This document shows, piece after piece, positions 22,244-32,800 of a DNA stretch of 64,000 nucleotides. The stretch lies in NCBI GenBank assembly GCA_903632075.3, contig CAHIKZ030002090.1:3552501-3616500 (forward strand), given 5' to 3'. The first letter of the stretch is position 1; each line of letters begins with the position of its first letter. Under the pieces are notes generated by a model. It was given only the letters and a program-made list of their open reading frames with translations. It was not told the DNA's origin and searched no databases. The translations under genes and the position numbers were made by a program. The stretch comes from Acanthosepion pharaonis (taxonomy: Eukaryota; Mollusca; Cephalopoda; Sepiida; Sepiidae).

Positions 22244-23090
22244 TTCTGAAGGAGTACAAAAGTAGACATGAATGGGTAGAAACAGTTATACACTGGAAAT
22301 AGTGCAAACAACAAGGTATGGGCAATATATAATAATGGCATATGCTACAGACCGCAAGCTGTTGTGTGGAACACTGAAATTCCAATTAATTCACCAAGCT
22401 TGGTCATGAGATCAGATCTGGTCGGTGTAAAAGGATAGAAGATTAATGAGATAATCGATGTCGCTGTTCTTGCAGATTATATATTGATATTAAAATACCG
22501 GGCCCTGGAATTGAAAATATCTTAACATTCACGGAGAAAGTAGAAAATTATAGGAGATGAAAAATACCGAATATATCCATTATTATTATCCACGGAACGA
22601 TTGAAACCAAGCAGACGACAGCATTATTAAAGCCGGCGCGAATACTTGGAGGCAACAGACACTCTGCGACTTTATTTCTTGCGAAAGTCACCAAATACAT
22701 ACGAAAAATTTAAATACGAATGGCGTCTTTCGTTATGCGACAGTGGTCAGCAAACAAACTCAGCAGATTGTGACAAGATGGCAGTAATAAAAGAACATAT
22801 AATCACCTTGTAACTGATAATGACCACAATATGCCCCTTGCATGAAAATGATAGTGGCGGTTGTCGTAATTATTATTGAATAAAATGTTTAGAAAACATT
22901 TTATTGAATTAGTAGATAATGGAACATATGAAAAATAAGAAGTCGTGGAGAGGTTAATACTCACAGTGTACATTAAAAGACAAGAAAAGCAAGGAAATGC
23001 AGTGAGTAACCTATTTAAATATTTTCAGTAAATGGTTGGCGAAACGAATATAATAAAGAAGGGCCATAAAAGAGCTAGTATTGTTGAAAA

Positions 23091-23091
<1 letters not shown>
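22244..23091. other. No recognisable feature
   Basis: Anonymous sequence. A local inverted repeat AAAATGTTT/AAACATTTT lies at 22880-22905. No convincing coding trace. Confidence 0.45.

Positions 23092-23141
<50 letters not shown>
23092..23141. repeat. (TA)n microsatellite
   Basis: About 25 TA units. Confidence 0.97.
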
Positions 23142-23144
<3 letters not shown>

Positions 23145-23214
23145 TGGATTTTTTATTTATTAATCCGACGTATTTAAAGTTATTGCTTAAACGTTATTTT
23201 TAACGGATAGCCAT

Positions 23215-23398
23215 ATTTGAGTAGATGCCCTGTTTTTATTTATATATTAAACAGCATATTTATTTATTTCTATCTACCGGTATGGATGTTCGAGAAATCT
23301 TATTAGAAAAATATATCGGATTTTTTTTCTAATAAGATTTTTCGACCATTCATACGGGTAGATGGAAATAGCTAAATATGCTGTTTAATATACTCGCA
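23215..23398. repeat. Foldback: ~65-bp imperfect inverted repeat
   Basis: The left arm runs TTAAACAGCATATTTATT ... CTACCGG ... AATCTTATTAGAAAAA (23247-23318). The right arm is its reverse complement with few differences (23325-23395). The spacer is about 10 bp. A single-arm relative sits at 48515-48610. It directly precedes a PLE GIY-YIG fragment, so it may be a PLE-associated inverted end rather than a separate transposon. Confidence 0.8.
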
Positions 23399-23399
23399 T

Positions 23400-23820
23400 G
23401 CGTGGCAAATAATATAAAGGTGAAACTAGACGCCACATAAAATTAAGCCCGGAGGAACATCGAAAAGCATTAATTAGAGGTTAGACAATGAAATCAGGAA
23501 TAGCAGATCATATATGTAGAGAAAAATGTAGTCATCACATCCTGTGGAAAGAAGTAAAAGAAAACTGGAGAGAAACACTGGAGAGTCATTCCTTTGAAAG
23601 AATCAGCGCATATGCAAGGGTATTAGGACCTCCTTATTAGGCCTAGCTTAGAAATAAATACGATATGGGAGCCATTAATAAAGAAAGAGAAATAACAGTA
23701 GCAGTAAAGAGTGCACTCAAACTTGACAAGTAGCAAGTTCACCCGGATCGACAATCACCTGATGAAGGCTGGGAGGTACAGCGATTGGATTGAAACACTG
23801 TAACAAGAAGATGATCTTCT
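23400..23820 (+). pseudogene. PLE GIY-YIG endonuclease fragment and 3' end (third family)
   Basis: Broken frames give ETRRHIKLSPEEHRKALIRG, KSGIADHICREKCSHHILW and ISAYARVLG (23425-23630), matching the C-terminal GIY-YIG domain of PLEs such as the one at 50965-51180 (KSGVADHIWRENEDHRPLW). About 120 bp after it comes CACCTGATGAAGGCTGG ... TTGAAACACTG (23757-23805), a hammerhead-core-like CTGATGA and GAAAC pair. The opening GIY motif itself is lost at the 5' truncation. Confidence 0.75.
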
Positions 23821-24169
23821 ACTTCAGCCTAGCTTTTATCTTTCTTTTGCCCTGTCTCTGTATAAAGAAATTTAATGCATTGCTTACTCGTCTTTGCATC
23901 ATTCGCTAATTATCCTTTGATATCTAACCAATAACCCTGTCTCTCTATATCTTTCCTTCGTTCCATTCACTTCCTCCTGTTTATATCTATTTTACCTTTC
24001 ATCTGATTTTCTTTTCTTTGTTCTCTTACCTCTTGCCTATTCTCTTTCATACTATGTTTTTTTTTATTTCACCATCCCTTTTCCAAATTCCTCCTCCTTT
24101 AATATCATTATGTTACCCGTATTTTTTTTAATAAATGATAATTTCTACAATACAAGACGCGAGCGACAC
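23821..24169. other. CT-rich anonymous stretch
   Basis: Pyrimidine-rich, many CTTTC and TTCC runs. No gene recognised. Confidence 0.5.
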
Positions 24170-24470
24170 TTATGTCAGAGGTTTATTGTTAAAATGGGGA
24201 ATGAGGTGTGCGATCTGAATGAAAGAGAAGGTGGAAGAAAATTATTAAGCGGATAAGAAGAATAGACAACAATAGACCCTTGAAGAGTGCAGTGTTTAGG
24301 GAAGCAACCATGCAGGAGGTTGTTTCACAAAGTAACAGTTCTTAGAAAAATGTTCGAGTGGGACTTTCTTCTTAGAAATGGAATACGGAGGGAACGACGG
24401 TGTTTAGACTCCGTGGAAGTAGTATGTCTTGGCTGTAAAGGTCTGAACTGGTAGAACTAAATAGTGAACC
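24170..24470 (-). pseudogene. LINE-B fragment
   Basis: Combining minus-strand frames gives SNIFLRTVTLWNNLLHGCFP then KHCTLQGF, the LINE C-terminal block (FFPRTATLWNRLPRGCFP.. in intact relatives). Homologous to 46520-46760. Confidence 0.65.
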
Positions 24471-24504
24471 TCATCTGATCACTTGCCATGGAAATAGCGA
24501 TGGT

Positions 24505-24765
24505 AATGCTTATGGCCGTTTCCCTATAAGGAAAGATTTGGCATTCATTGATCTAGCAGCCAGAAGTACTGTCTATTGAAATTTATAAAAACTTACTTTT
24601 AAAAGAATTCTTCAGTAAAACTGATTTCTCAATTCCTGTGGCTGTTATTGCTCTTTTCAGTATCGACTGGGGTTTTCTTTCTAAACTTATTTGAAGCAGT
24701 GTGGAATGTCAGCACCTTGATTATTTAATCATTTTCTCTTTGAGCTACATATTTTTTAAGCATTT
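24505..24765. repeat. Palindromic-core interspersed repeat, copy 3
   Basis: Matches 15023-15300 over its length: GGCCGTTTCCCTATAAGGAA, ATTTCTCAATTC, GTGTGGAATGTCAGCACCTT. Its end abuts a LINE-A 3' tail. Confidence 0.7.
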
Positions 24766-25410
24766 CACCCCAAGCGAGACGGGATTGCTATATAGCAAGC
24801 AAAGGGGTTAAAGAGAGTAAAAGTAATAGAAAAGAGGGGTGTTTGAAGAAAAGATAAAGCGAAGAACGTGTATCAAGATCAAAGCATCAGACGATGTCGA
24901 TTGACACTACATTTACATTTTTGAAGATTATAGTTATCAAGGAAGCAAATAAGAGGAAGGGAGTTCCACTGTCGGGAAGTGCGAGAGAAGAAGCTGTTGG
25001 AGTAGAAGAGGCGGTTACATTTAATTGTTTCGATAGTAGAAGGATGGGACCGAGATGCCAATCTAGTAGCACGCTTAAATTCATGCAGTCGGTGCACCAG
25101 TGAAAATAGCTTGTCAGAGCAATTTCCATGAAAATATTTTTTGGAAAGACAGACGGAAGCCACATCAGGTCTGTGAGAAAGTGACTGCAGACGATATGCC
25201 AGGTCAGGACCGATTACATTGCATATCCGTCTTCGGATTTTGTCGAGAACCTCGAGATGAACAGCGGGGGCACCGGACCATATATGGCAAGAGTATTCAA
25301 TGCATGGACGAATGGTTGATTTGTAGATTTGAAGGATGGACTCGGACGAGAAAAACCTGGCGAGACACAGTGAACAAACTTTACTTCCGGTGGATGTATG
25401 ACGTCCATTA
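24766..25410 (-). pseudogene. LINE-A copy, RT C-terminal half
   Basis: Minus-strand open stretch from about 25390 to 24879: SKVCSLCLARFFSSESILQI, STIRPCIEYSCHIWSGAPA, EVLDKIRRRICNVIGPDLAY, FFSRTSRQWNSLPLICFLDN and KCSVNRHRLML. Tail to 24766. The reading frame stays open through the LINE part and beyond its 5' end into unrelated sequence up to 25637, giving a 252-codon chimeric frame. The upstream 80 codons belong to another repeat (see 25411). Unlikely to be a gene. Confidence 0.85.
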
Positions 25411-26350
25411 TAGTTATTGATGTTATTGAAAGCCTTCAAGCGATGTTGTGTCTGTTGTCTAGTACAGTTCTTTGCTTGTGATTCTGTAGCGCCACTCGAC
25501 GAGTTTTGAAGAAAAGAAGTCTTCGCTAAGACCTTCATTCGCTTGAAGTCATTTGTAATCATAGATCTTGGAATGTATACGGCAGACAGTTTAGATATTT
25601 TTGAACGAGCTTCGAGACAAACAGGATATCTATACAAAAATCTCGATCTAACGAGCCTACTTAAAAATATGACTCGAGACCTTAGGTTAGGTTTTTTGCT
25701 TCGCCATTCACTCGCTAAAAGACTTTTTTACCTATTGATCTGCGAAATACAACTGACAGTTTAAATATTTCTGAACGGAGAGTTACGATTGGCTAACAAA
25801 TGTGGGGGGAAAAAGTTGCAGAGAATATACAAGTAAACACGACAGTGGTATAGATGACGATGATAGTTATTTGGACAAGGATTCTGCTTCAAATTAACCA
25901 TTAAAAAGAATTGATTACTGATATAACAAGAGTTTAGCGATATTGCTAAATCCGTGTGCATTTCGTATGCGTTATGTAATTACTGTTTAGCCGTGTAAAG
26001 TCTCTAATATTTCTTGCGTCAAAAGACGTTCTTTTCTTATCCCTTCTCTGATATCTCTTTTTTTTCTGGAATTGTGTGTTCGGCCATCATCAATTGAGAC
26101 CGGTTGTAAAAAAAACTATTGGCGCCTTTGGTTGTCAGTCATAGCTTGGAAAATTGCTCACACCTCAAGCCATTTTCTCTGGCTTGGCTTGATTCTCCGC
26201 TTATGAATTCAATTCATAACTCTCTCATCGTGTCTATTCGCCATTTTAATCATATGAGCACGCACGTACGCTCATGTGTACCAACAATGGGAAAAATCAG
26301 AAACTCGTACACATAAAAGGCTAATTAATCTATCTACGTGTTTGTACTTG
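25411..26350. other. Repeat-derived and anonymous sequence
   Basis: At 25430-25500 the minus strand carries CGCTACAGAATCACAAGCAA, matching the minus strand near 15340-15365 (GAGCTACACAATCACAAACA), so it is part of an RTE-associated repeat. From 25640 to 26350 nothing recognised. Confidence 0.5.
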
Positions 26351-26360
26351 TATGTATATA

Positions 26361-26503
26361 CAGAGTGATTGAAAAGTACCTCCCTATTTTATGTATGATG
26401 GACTCTCCCGTCTAACTATAAGTTTTACAACACAGAAGAGTCCATCATACATAAAATGAGGAGTGGCTTTTCAATCACTGGGATACTGAAAAGTTCACGA
26501 AAC
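26361..26503. mobile_element. Palindromic MITE, mariner-like ends
   Basis: About 45-bp terminal inverted repeats: CAGAGTGATTGAAAAG...CATACATAAA-type arm at the left, and its complement ending CTTTTCAATCACTGGGA at the right. A non-palindromic centre of about 35 bp lies at 26416-26450. TA dinucleotides flank both ends, the target preference of Tc1/mariner elements. No coding capacity, so it would depend on a transposase supplied elsewhere. Confidence 0.8.
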
Positions 26504-26574
26504 GACCAAGAAAGCCCCCCCCCCCCAGCATCCAGTGGCATATAAAACATATCATAATAGAAGCGGGATTAAAC

Positions 26575-26935
26575 AATCCTTGTTGCAGACACCAGCTCGG
26601 GCACAATTGTGCTTCATGAACAGTGCCCGTCTGTGGTCTATACTGCAATTATGCCGAGCGGAAATTAGTTTCAGTTTCCAAGAGACAGCGCATAAGCTGG
26701 CGTGATCAACAATTTGAACCTAATCAGGACCCCCAAACCCTCGATCACGATGACTTGTGACGTAGTTTTAGCGCAGTAATCGACGGCTTCCAAACATATT
26801 CGTCTACCTAATATCGCTCACAAGGCTTGGATCAATTTGTGGCATGACTTACAGGCATTTTTCAGCTGTGTAGCTCAATGTAGTATGTCTTATAGTCGAA
26901 ATACTAACGTTCTACGGAGTCAGCCACACGACTAT
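26575..26935 (-). mobile_element. SINE-like repeat, copy 2
   Basis: Shares the body of copy 1: TTGCAGACACCAGCTCGGGC, CAGTGCCCGTCTGTGGT, CAATTATGCCGAGCGGA, AGTTTCAGTTTCCAAGAGAC and CTCGATCACGATGACTTGTG. The head near 26850-26930 is more diverged. Confidence 0.65.
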
Positions 26936-26948
26936 GATATAAAGCAAA

Positions 26949-26983
<35 letters not shown>

Positions 26984-26988
<5 letters not shown>

Positions 26989-27088
26989 TTTTTATAAAAA
27001 AATTTATAACATAAGTATGTTATAAAATCACTACAAAAATAGCCATTTTGTTTCAACACACTCTGTGTCTTATCAAGTGATGGTGTTG
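26984..27088 (-). repeat. PLE pseudo-LTR, downstream copy
   Basis: On the minus strand it holds the hammerhead-like motif followed by the hairpin TTATAACATA-CT-TATGTTATAA. It borders a (TA)n array at 26950-26985. Confidence 0.8.
27027..27081 (-). ncRNA. Hammerhead-ribozyme-like motif, copy A
   Basis: 55 nt on the minus strand. Stem I is ATCAC with GTGAT. Core strand 1 is TTGATAA where the canonical is CTGANGA. Stem II is GACACA/TGTGTT with GAG loop, then GAA. Stem III is ACAAAA/TTTTGT with a 7-nt loop, and residue 17 is A at the expected cleavage site. The two deviations are C3 to U and G8 to A. In the known fold positions 3 and 8 pair, so the pair is kept as U-A. Self-cleavage is unproven and could be weak or absent. 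Confidence 0.65.
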
Positions 27089-27589
27089 AAAAAAGAAAAT
27101 AAATGGTTTTAAAAGTTTCAGATGAATTAACGATCCTACACTAGGGGGAGCATTGTTACAAAAGCTAGAATAACCAATCAAAAACGAAGTACAGAAAGAT
27201 TCAAAAGCTTGACAACAAAATCCTGCTATTATAGCTATTTAGATCTTTAAATACGTGTAATATTAAAAATAATTTTACTAACTAATAATTATAAATTTAT
27301 ATGATAAAATTTAATATTAAAATTAAAAAAACTGGCAATTTTTAAAAATCCAAATTTAATCACTATTAAGTTTAAAAACTACAAAATTATTGAGAAAAGA
27401 AAAAATATATATGTTTATTCAATTCATTTCTTCATTGAAATTACGTCTGACAAGACAAAAAGCTACAATTCGTCCGGTCATCTGATAATACATGTATATA
27501 TTTTTTCCGTTTTTATTTTAAAGTTTGTGAATATGGTCTTAAACTCACGTGACACAACAAAAAACACAATCAGGTTATAATACATACGC

Positions 27590-29057
27590 ATCCAGACATA
27601 ATTAGATACATACACACACACACACACACACAAAATATACACACTTAAAAAAAAAAAAAAAAAAAAAAGAAGTGGGGGAATACATGAACAACTCCACAGC
27701 CCTTTACGAAAAAAAGGAGACGTGAAACTAACACTATACACACACACAGTTAAATGTGAATACACTCTACATACACATAGACACCGATATGTACACAAAC
27801 ATACATCCACAATGTCATAGACATTGAGAAATCACAACCAGTAAATATTTCAGACTTAAATAAATGCTAACCACTTATTGAATTATAACTTAAGGGAGCA
27901 AATATATAAAGATAAAATGTTTAAAATAATATTATTTAATATATTAAAACGAAAAACTCTAAAAACAATAAATATCAATAAAATATATATATATTATTAA
28001 TCATATAAGTTGATAATAGTTTCATTATATATTTGGCAAAGAAAAACAGGATAAAGAAATCACAAATATATACATATATATATATATATATACACGGCAG
28101 CAAAAACAAATTAACACACATAAAAAAAAAAAAAATTTTTATATATATTCATACATACATATACGTACAGAAATACACACGAATAAATATATAAACATAA
28201 AACATATACGTACATATACATATCTATGATAACAAGTACATATGTACGTACATATACATATAAACCTAAATACACACACATATATACACACATAGACTTT
28301 TTATGCACACATACTTAGATATATAAAAACAGTCATGATATACCAAAGTTTCCATACCTACACAACACACAAACTCATACAAAATAGGTTCCAACACACA
28401 CACCTATATATATATACATACACAAACATACATAAAATATATACACACATACATACATATTACAAATAAACATATATATATATATATATATATATCCATA
28501 AATATAACTACCTGCAATAACAACCACCCATATATACATGCATACATAAAAATACAACAACATTCAACCAAATACATATATAAACGAACTAACATATAGA
28601 TACATAAATATACCTTCAAAAACCAACACACAGCAATATACATATAGTCTAACATACAAATATATAAACACATTCATACAAACAGAAATATACTTAAATA
28701 TAAATACACATACACAATAAAATAGGACATACAGATATATATACACATATATATATATGCACACACGCATATATATATACACACATACATACACACATAC
28801 ACATACATATATATACAAATATATTGTGGCACAAAGCTGAAAACAAGGGGGCATCGGTGAGGAACGAACTCATTACTCAGTCGCACCCAATCTAGTGTAA
28901 CCATTATACTGTCGTGATTTAATCATATACATACCTGTACATACTCATACACATACACACACACACACATACATACATATACACACATACACATATATAT
29001 GCATATATACATATATACATATATATATATATCCAACCATATACACACATACACACA

Positions 29058-29089
<32 letters not shown>

Positions 29090-29345
29090 CAAACATATAT
29101 ATATATATATCTCTACATACATACATACATATATACACATACCCACACAAATACATACATATACACACACCCATACACACACATACATATATAGGCACAC
29201 ACACACACATATACAGTAATAATTATTAACCTTTTCTCTCATAATCTACCTTACTTTTTTTCCCACATAATATATATATATACATATATACACACACACT
29301 CACATATATACATACATACATACCCCACACATACACCCACACATG
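27590..29345. repeat. Cryptically simple CA/TA/CATA-rich tract inside the PLE
   Basis: About 1.75 kb of interleaved CATA, CACA, TATA and poly-A. It produces many overlapping open frames rich in Y, I, V and C, none of which is a plausible protein. It occupies the 3' untranslated part of the element. Confidence 0.9.
28838..28920 (-). mobile_element. tRNA-like SINE fragment
   Basis: Minus strand: ACAGTATAATGGTTACACTA (A-box region), then GCGACTGAGTAATGAGTTCG with TTCCTC (B-box region), ending CTTTGTGCCACAA. The same module, better preserved, is at 40553-40665. It sits as a non-repetitive island inside the simple-sequence tract. Confidence 0.55.
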
Positions 29346-29619
29346 TAAAAAAAAAAAACCATAAATACATTTATACACCAACCTACACATTCCTCAGTGC
29401 AAATACTCTAACCAACACATAAAAAATATATATATTTACACCAACACTGATAACACTATGCAGGTAAACAATACACACTTATATCGTAAGTATGACCATT
29501 ATGCAATAAAAATACTAATCTATTAAAATACAGCGACATATCATTATCATTTAAAGTATACGACCCCTACACTAAGTTAAATTTATAACGGTGTTTACAA
29601 TTTACTGTCAGTTCATATC

Positions 29620-31805
29620 TTTGATTTAAGAGATCAGCCTTGTTTTTAAATCTAATAATTTCAAATTTTTCATTAAGGCATAGGTAACATGGGGTATATA
29701 GGAGTTACAAGTACGAGCTTTCGTAACCAAATTCCATTTAATCGTAGGTGTTTTGTTCTTATCTTTTAGATTCCAAAAATACTTGGATAATGAAGTCATG
29801 TACCTATATTCACTGTGATTAAAGGATTGCATATGCCCCTCGCCAGCGTTCCTTGAATGTTTTCATAGTAGAACCAATGTAAAAACTTCTTTATATTTGG
29901 ATTTTCAATTGTTGAAATAGTACCAAGATAGACTACAGAAGTAATGTTATTTTGTAGTGGACAATTATTCGGATTCCTACAATTACATAAGTTGTTATTT
30001 GTATTCTTATAGTTAGTATTGCAGTTAGTAACCTGTTGATTAGTCAAGCCTTTTGAATTCTATACTTGTTAAAGACTATGTTGTTATGTTTTTTAATTAT
30101 CTCTAGGTTATCAGCACAACTATAGCTTAATTTAAGGGTATTAGGATTAAATATTTTACTAAGTGGGTTAGTTTCAGGGTTGGGGAAATGTTTTTTGATT
30201 AGGTTAATAAATATACGCCCTAACTTAGTTTTGACCATAACATTGAAAGGGGATTGAACCAAATAACCTTTCTAGATCTTCTTTTCTTATTATGGTTGCA
30301 ATTAACAGGGTTTTTATATTGAATAGTGGTATTTTTGTATCCACTATTTTTTAGTGCAGAATTATAAAAAATCACTATGTTTATTGAAAACCTCCTTATT
30401 ATAAGAGTTAGCGCTAATTCTAAATTCAATGGAAGTGGGTATATGTTTGATAACCGAAGGGGGATGGTTGGAATTAGGATGAACGTATAATGGGTTGGAA
30501 TTAACTTTCACATATGGTTGGAAAATATTGTTAGCAAGATTTAGGGTGACATCTAGAAAATCTACTTGTCTAACATTAGTAGTAACTATTGTCCTAAGAC
30601 CTAAATCCTTAAATACCCTATAGATCATTTTCCTAATACGGTCTACCTTAAATTTTAGTTGAGTTTTTAACAACTAATAATCCATCATCTCTATATAATC
30701 CTACACTATCTGAATCTAGACAATCGAAGGCACTTAAATTATATAAAAGAAATAATCCAACCAAGTCCGAAGCTTCAGCAGAATCCAAGGAACCCATGGA
30801 AATGTCAAAATTGTTGTTGGAAGACTTTTTGGTCCACTGTTCATCCTAAATTAGAACAGAATTTCGACACTTCATGATGATATCAATTTCACTCTCAGAA
30901 ATAGTAGCGAAGTCCAGTGCCAAGGTGAAAAGATCCTTCGATATAGATGGATAATAGTCGATAATATCGAACTGTATGAATGAACATTTTCCCTTTATAT
31001 CGTATGTTGTTAAACCAGTTGATGACCTCAGTTGTGCTAATCCACTGGAGCAGTCCAAGGGTGTTTTTAATGGAGTGGTTGATTCTTTCTAAGATGGTCT
31101 TGCTAATCCTACCGATTTCTGGTCTTGTAGGATTTATAAGTCTAGTGGATGGCTTAGTTTTGAATTTTAAGACATAGGTAAATTTTAGTTTGTAGTTTGC
31201 CTACCCGATCACTAATTCGTAACTTATCAGTAATTGATTTACTGATACTGTTGATATTATTTACTTGGTTGAAATTACTAGTATCAATTTTTTTGGTCTT
31301 CTGTTGACTATCCTTAACTAAAGTATCATAATCCTTAGGCGATAACTTATAAAGTTAGCCGTTTTGTCGGATTTAACGTACATATCACTAGATTTATTAA
31401 TATCACTGACAATATTTTCGAGATGTTTTTGAAAAGCATTTTTATATTTGTAGAAGGTTAATCTTTGACGGTATCCATTAGTTCATTTTCAAAAGCAGAT
31501 AATTCCTTTAATAATAGGTGCAGTTTTTTAGGCTTTTAAAACCATAATTTTCGCGTTCACACACTGGTTCCTTGTCTTGAAGAAAGAAGTAAGCTTTCCA
31601 TCTCATTCTTCTGATAAGGTTTTCAGTTTGCAGAGTTAAAATGTACGAAATAATTCCTTTGTTTGTAGTGGGAATGTTCTTAAGTGATACTCCGAAATTG
31701 ATTCTATCCATATTATAAGAATAGAACAGACAGGGCTCGACAGTAATAGAGCTAATATCAAAGTATATAATAGTATACACGGAATGAATTCCAATAACCA
31801 ACAAT
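29620..31805 (-). pseudogene. PLE polyprotein relic: reverse transcriptase plus GIY-YIG
   Basis: In minus-strand order: INFGVSLKNIPTTNKGIISY (31700), KLSPKDYDTLVKDSQQK (31350), KGKCSFIQFDIIDYYPSISK (RT motif A, 30990-30940), SVGLYRDDGLLV (catalytic YRDD, about 30680), RQVDFLDVTLNLANNIFQPY (30570), SRKVIWFNPLSMLW (30265), CNCRNPNNCPLQNN (29980), then the endonuclease region VVYLGTISTIENPNIK and SLSKYFWNLKDKNKTPTIKW (29750). Both RT catalytic motifs are preserved, but more than ten stops and frameshifts separate the blocks. YRDD rather than the YVDD/YMDD of classical Penelope marks this as a separate PLE lineage. Confidence 0.85.
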
Positions 31806-31846
31806 TACTATTTAAAAAAGAGTGCTCAATACAAAGTAGAGCAGAT

Positions 31847-31951
31847 ATAATTATTTTTATAAAAAATTTATAACATAAGTATGTTATAAAATCACTACAA
31901 AATAGCCATTTTGTTTCAACACACTCTGTGTCTTATCAAGTGATGGTGTTG
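31847..31951 (-). repeat. PLE pseudo-LTR, upstream copy
   Basis: Near-identical to 26984-27088. It lies about 45 bp upstream of the first recognisable codons of the ORF (LVIGIHSVYTIIYF), so it is the 5' copy. Confidence 0.8.
31891..31944 (-). ncRNA. Hammerhead-ribozyme-like motif, copy B
   Basis: Same fold as copy A with a 6-nt stem III loop, and the same U3/A8 core. Stem I ATCAC/GTGAT, stem II GACACA/TGTGTT, stem III ACAAAA/TTTTGT. In PLEs, hammerheads in both pseudo-LTRs are thought to process tandem transcripts. Confidence 0.65.
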
Positions 31952-31978
31952 TGGTTATTGGAATTCATTCGTGTATAC

Positions 31979-31990
31979 CAATTATACTTT

Positions 31991-32029
<39 letters not shown>

Positions 32030-32425
32030 AAAGTGTAAAAGGTTTTGTGCTTCATCCCAAAGGATGATATTTCATATATATCTCTAAATCGATAACCCAT
32101 ATATATATATATACATACATAATGCCAAGTGAAAAAAGAAAATAAAAACAAAATCAATAAATGAAAACCCCAAAACAACGGAAACTGCCCAGCGAAGAAA
32201 ACTAAAAAAAAAAAAGACAAAGTTCAAAGCATTAGTCAAATTTGACGCTACCATGATCGTCAGGTCACCATAACACACACTCACTTATAGACGTGCGGGA
32301 GTGATTTTGAATAAATCAGTTTCGAAATGAGTCATTATCATTCCAAGAAATGTTCAGTATATTCATTCCTTTTTTTGATTGTACAAAGAATCGGTCAACC
32401 ATTCTGCAGCCTTCTTCAAATATAC
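31979..32425. other. (TA)n and anonymous sequence
   Basis: TA array at 31989-32026. The rest A-rich with no gene recognised. Confidence 0.6.
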
Positions 32426-32429
32426 AAGC

Positions 32430-32800
32430 TTCTTCTTTATGTGCCGTGTGCTCCTCAGGACATAGGCGATTATGGCTCTCCACAACTTCCTGTCTTTTGT
32501 TACTTTTAATAAATTTTATCTTCCTGTCATTTCTCCGAAACCCTGTGCCGCCATCCATTTACTCTAGTTCACTAAGTAGGTTATGCGTTGTTTTCCGCTG
32601 TCCTTTTTGCCTTCAATCTGCCCTGTAAGTATCAGATTTTCCAAGCAATCTTTCCTCATTATGTACCCTAAAAAATTCAATTGTCTCTTCCTGATGTTAA
32701 GTGTAAGTTTCCTTTTTGTTTCCTTTTTCTTTAAAATTTCGTCGTTGCACAAATGCTCGGTCCAAGGTATCTTCAGTATCCTTTGTTGTTCATGATGACG
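32430..32800 (-). pseudogene. RTE-like LINE RT C-terminal fragment
   Basis: Minus-strand open stretch NDEILKKKETKRKLTLNIRK, RQLNFLGYIMRKDCLENLIL and IEGKKDSGKQRITYLVN (32745-32564), continuing in another frame to the C-terminus near 32440. Confidence 0.85.

Larger units (their letters stand above)
26984..31951 (-). mobile_element. Nearly complete Penelope-like element with direct terminal repeats
   Basis: Two ~105-bp direct repeats (26984-27088 and 31847-31951) are about 95% alike and lie 4.86 kb apart. Between them, on the minus strand, is a degraded RT plus GIY-YIG ORF (31805-29620) and a long A+T-rich, microsatellite-filled 3' region (29600-27100). PLEs typically carry such pseudo-LTRs through tandem or partial-tandem insertion. 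Both repeats contain the same hammerhead-like motif in the sense of the element. Confidence 0.8.
31773..31978. repeat. 27-bp inverted repeat bracketing the 5' hammerhead
   Basis: GTATACACGGAATGAATTCC plus AATAACCA at 31773-31800 faces its complement at 31952-31978. The inner arm is the start of the PLE ORF; the outer arm is an inverted copy of it joined to the element's 5' side. Confidence 0.75.

Noticed and set aside
24879..25637. 252-codon minus-strand frame as a host gene
   Set aside because: The C-terminal two thirds are LINE-A RT and the N-terminal third belongs to a different repeat; a chance chimera.
28375..29242. Cysteine- and tyrosine-rich small frames on both strands
   Set aside because: CATA/CACA microsatellite read as protein; both strands open over the same bases.
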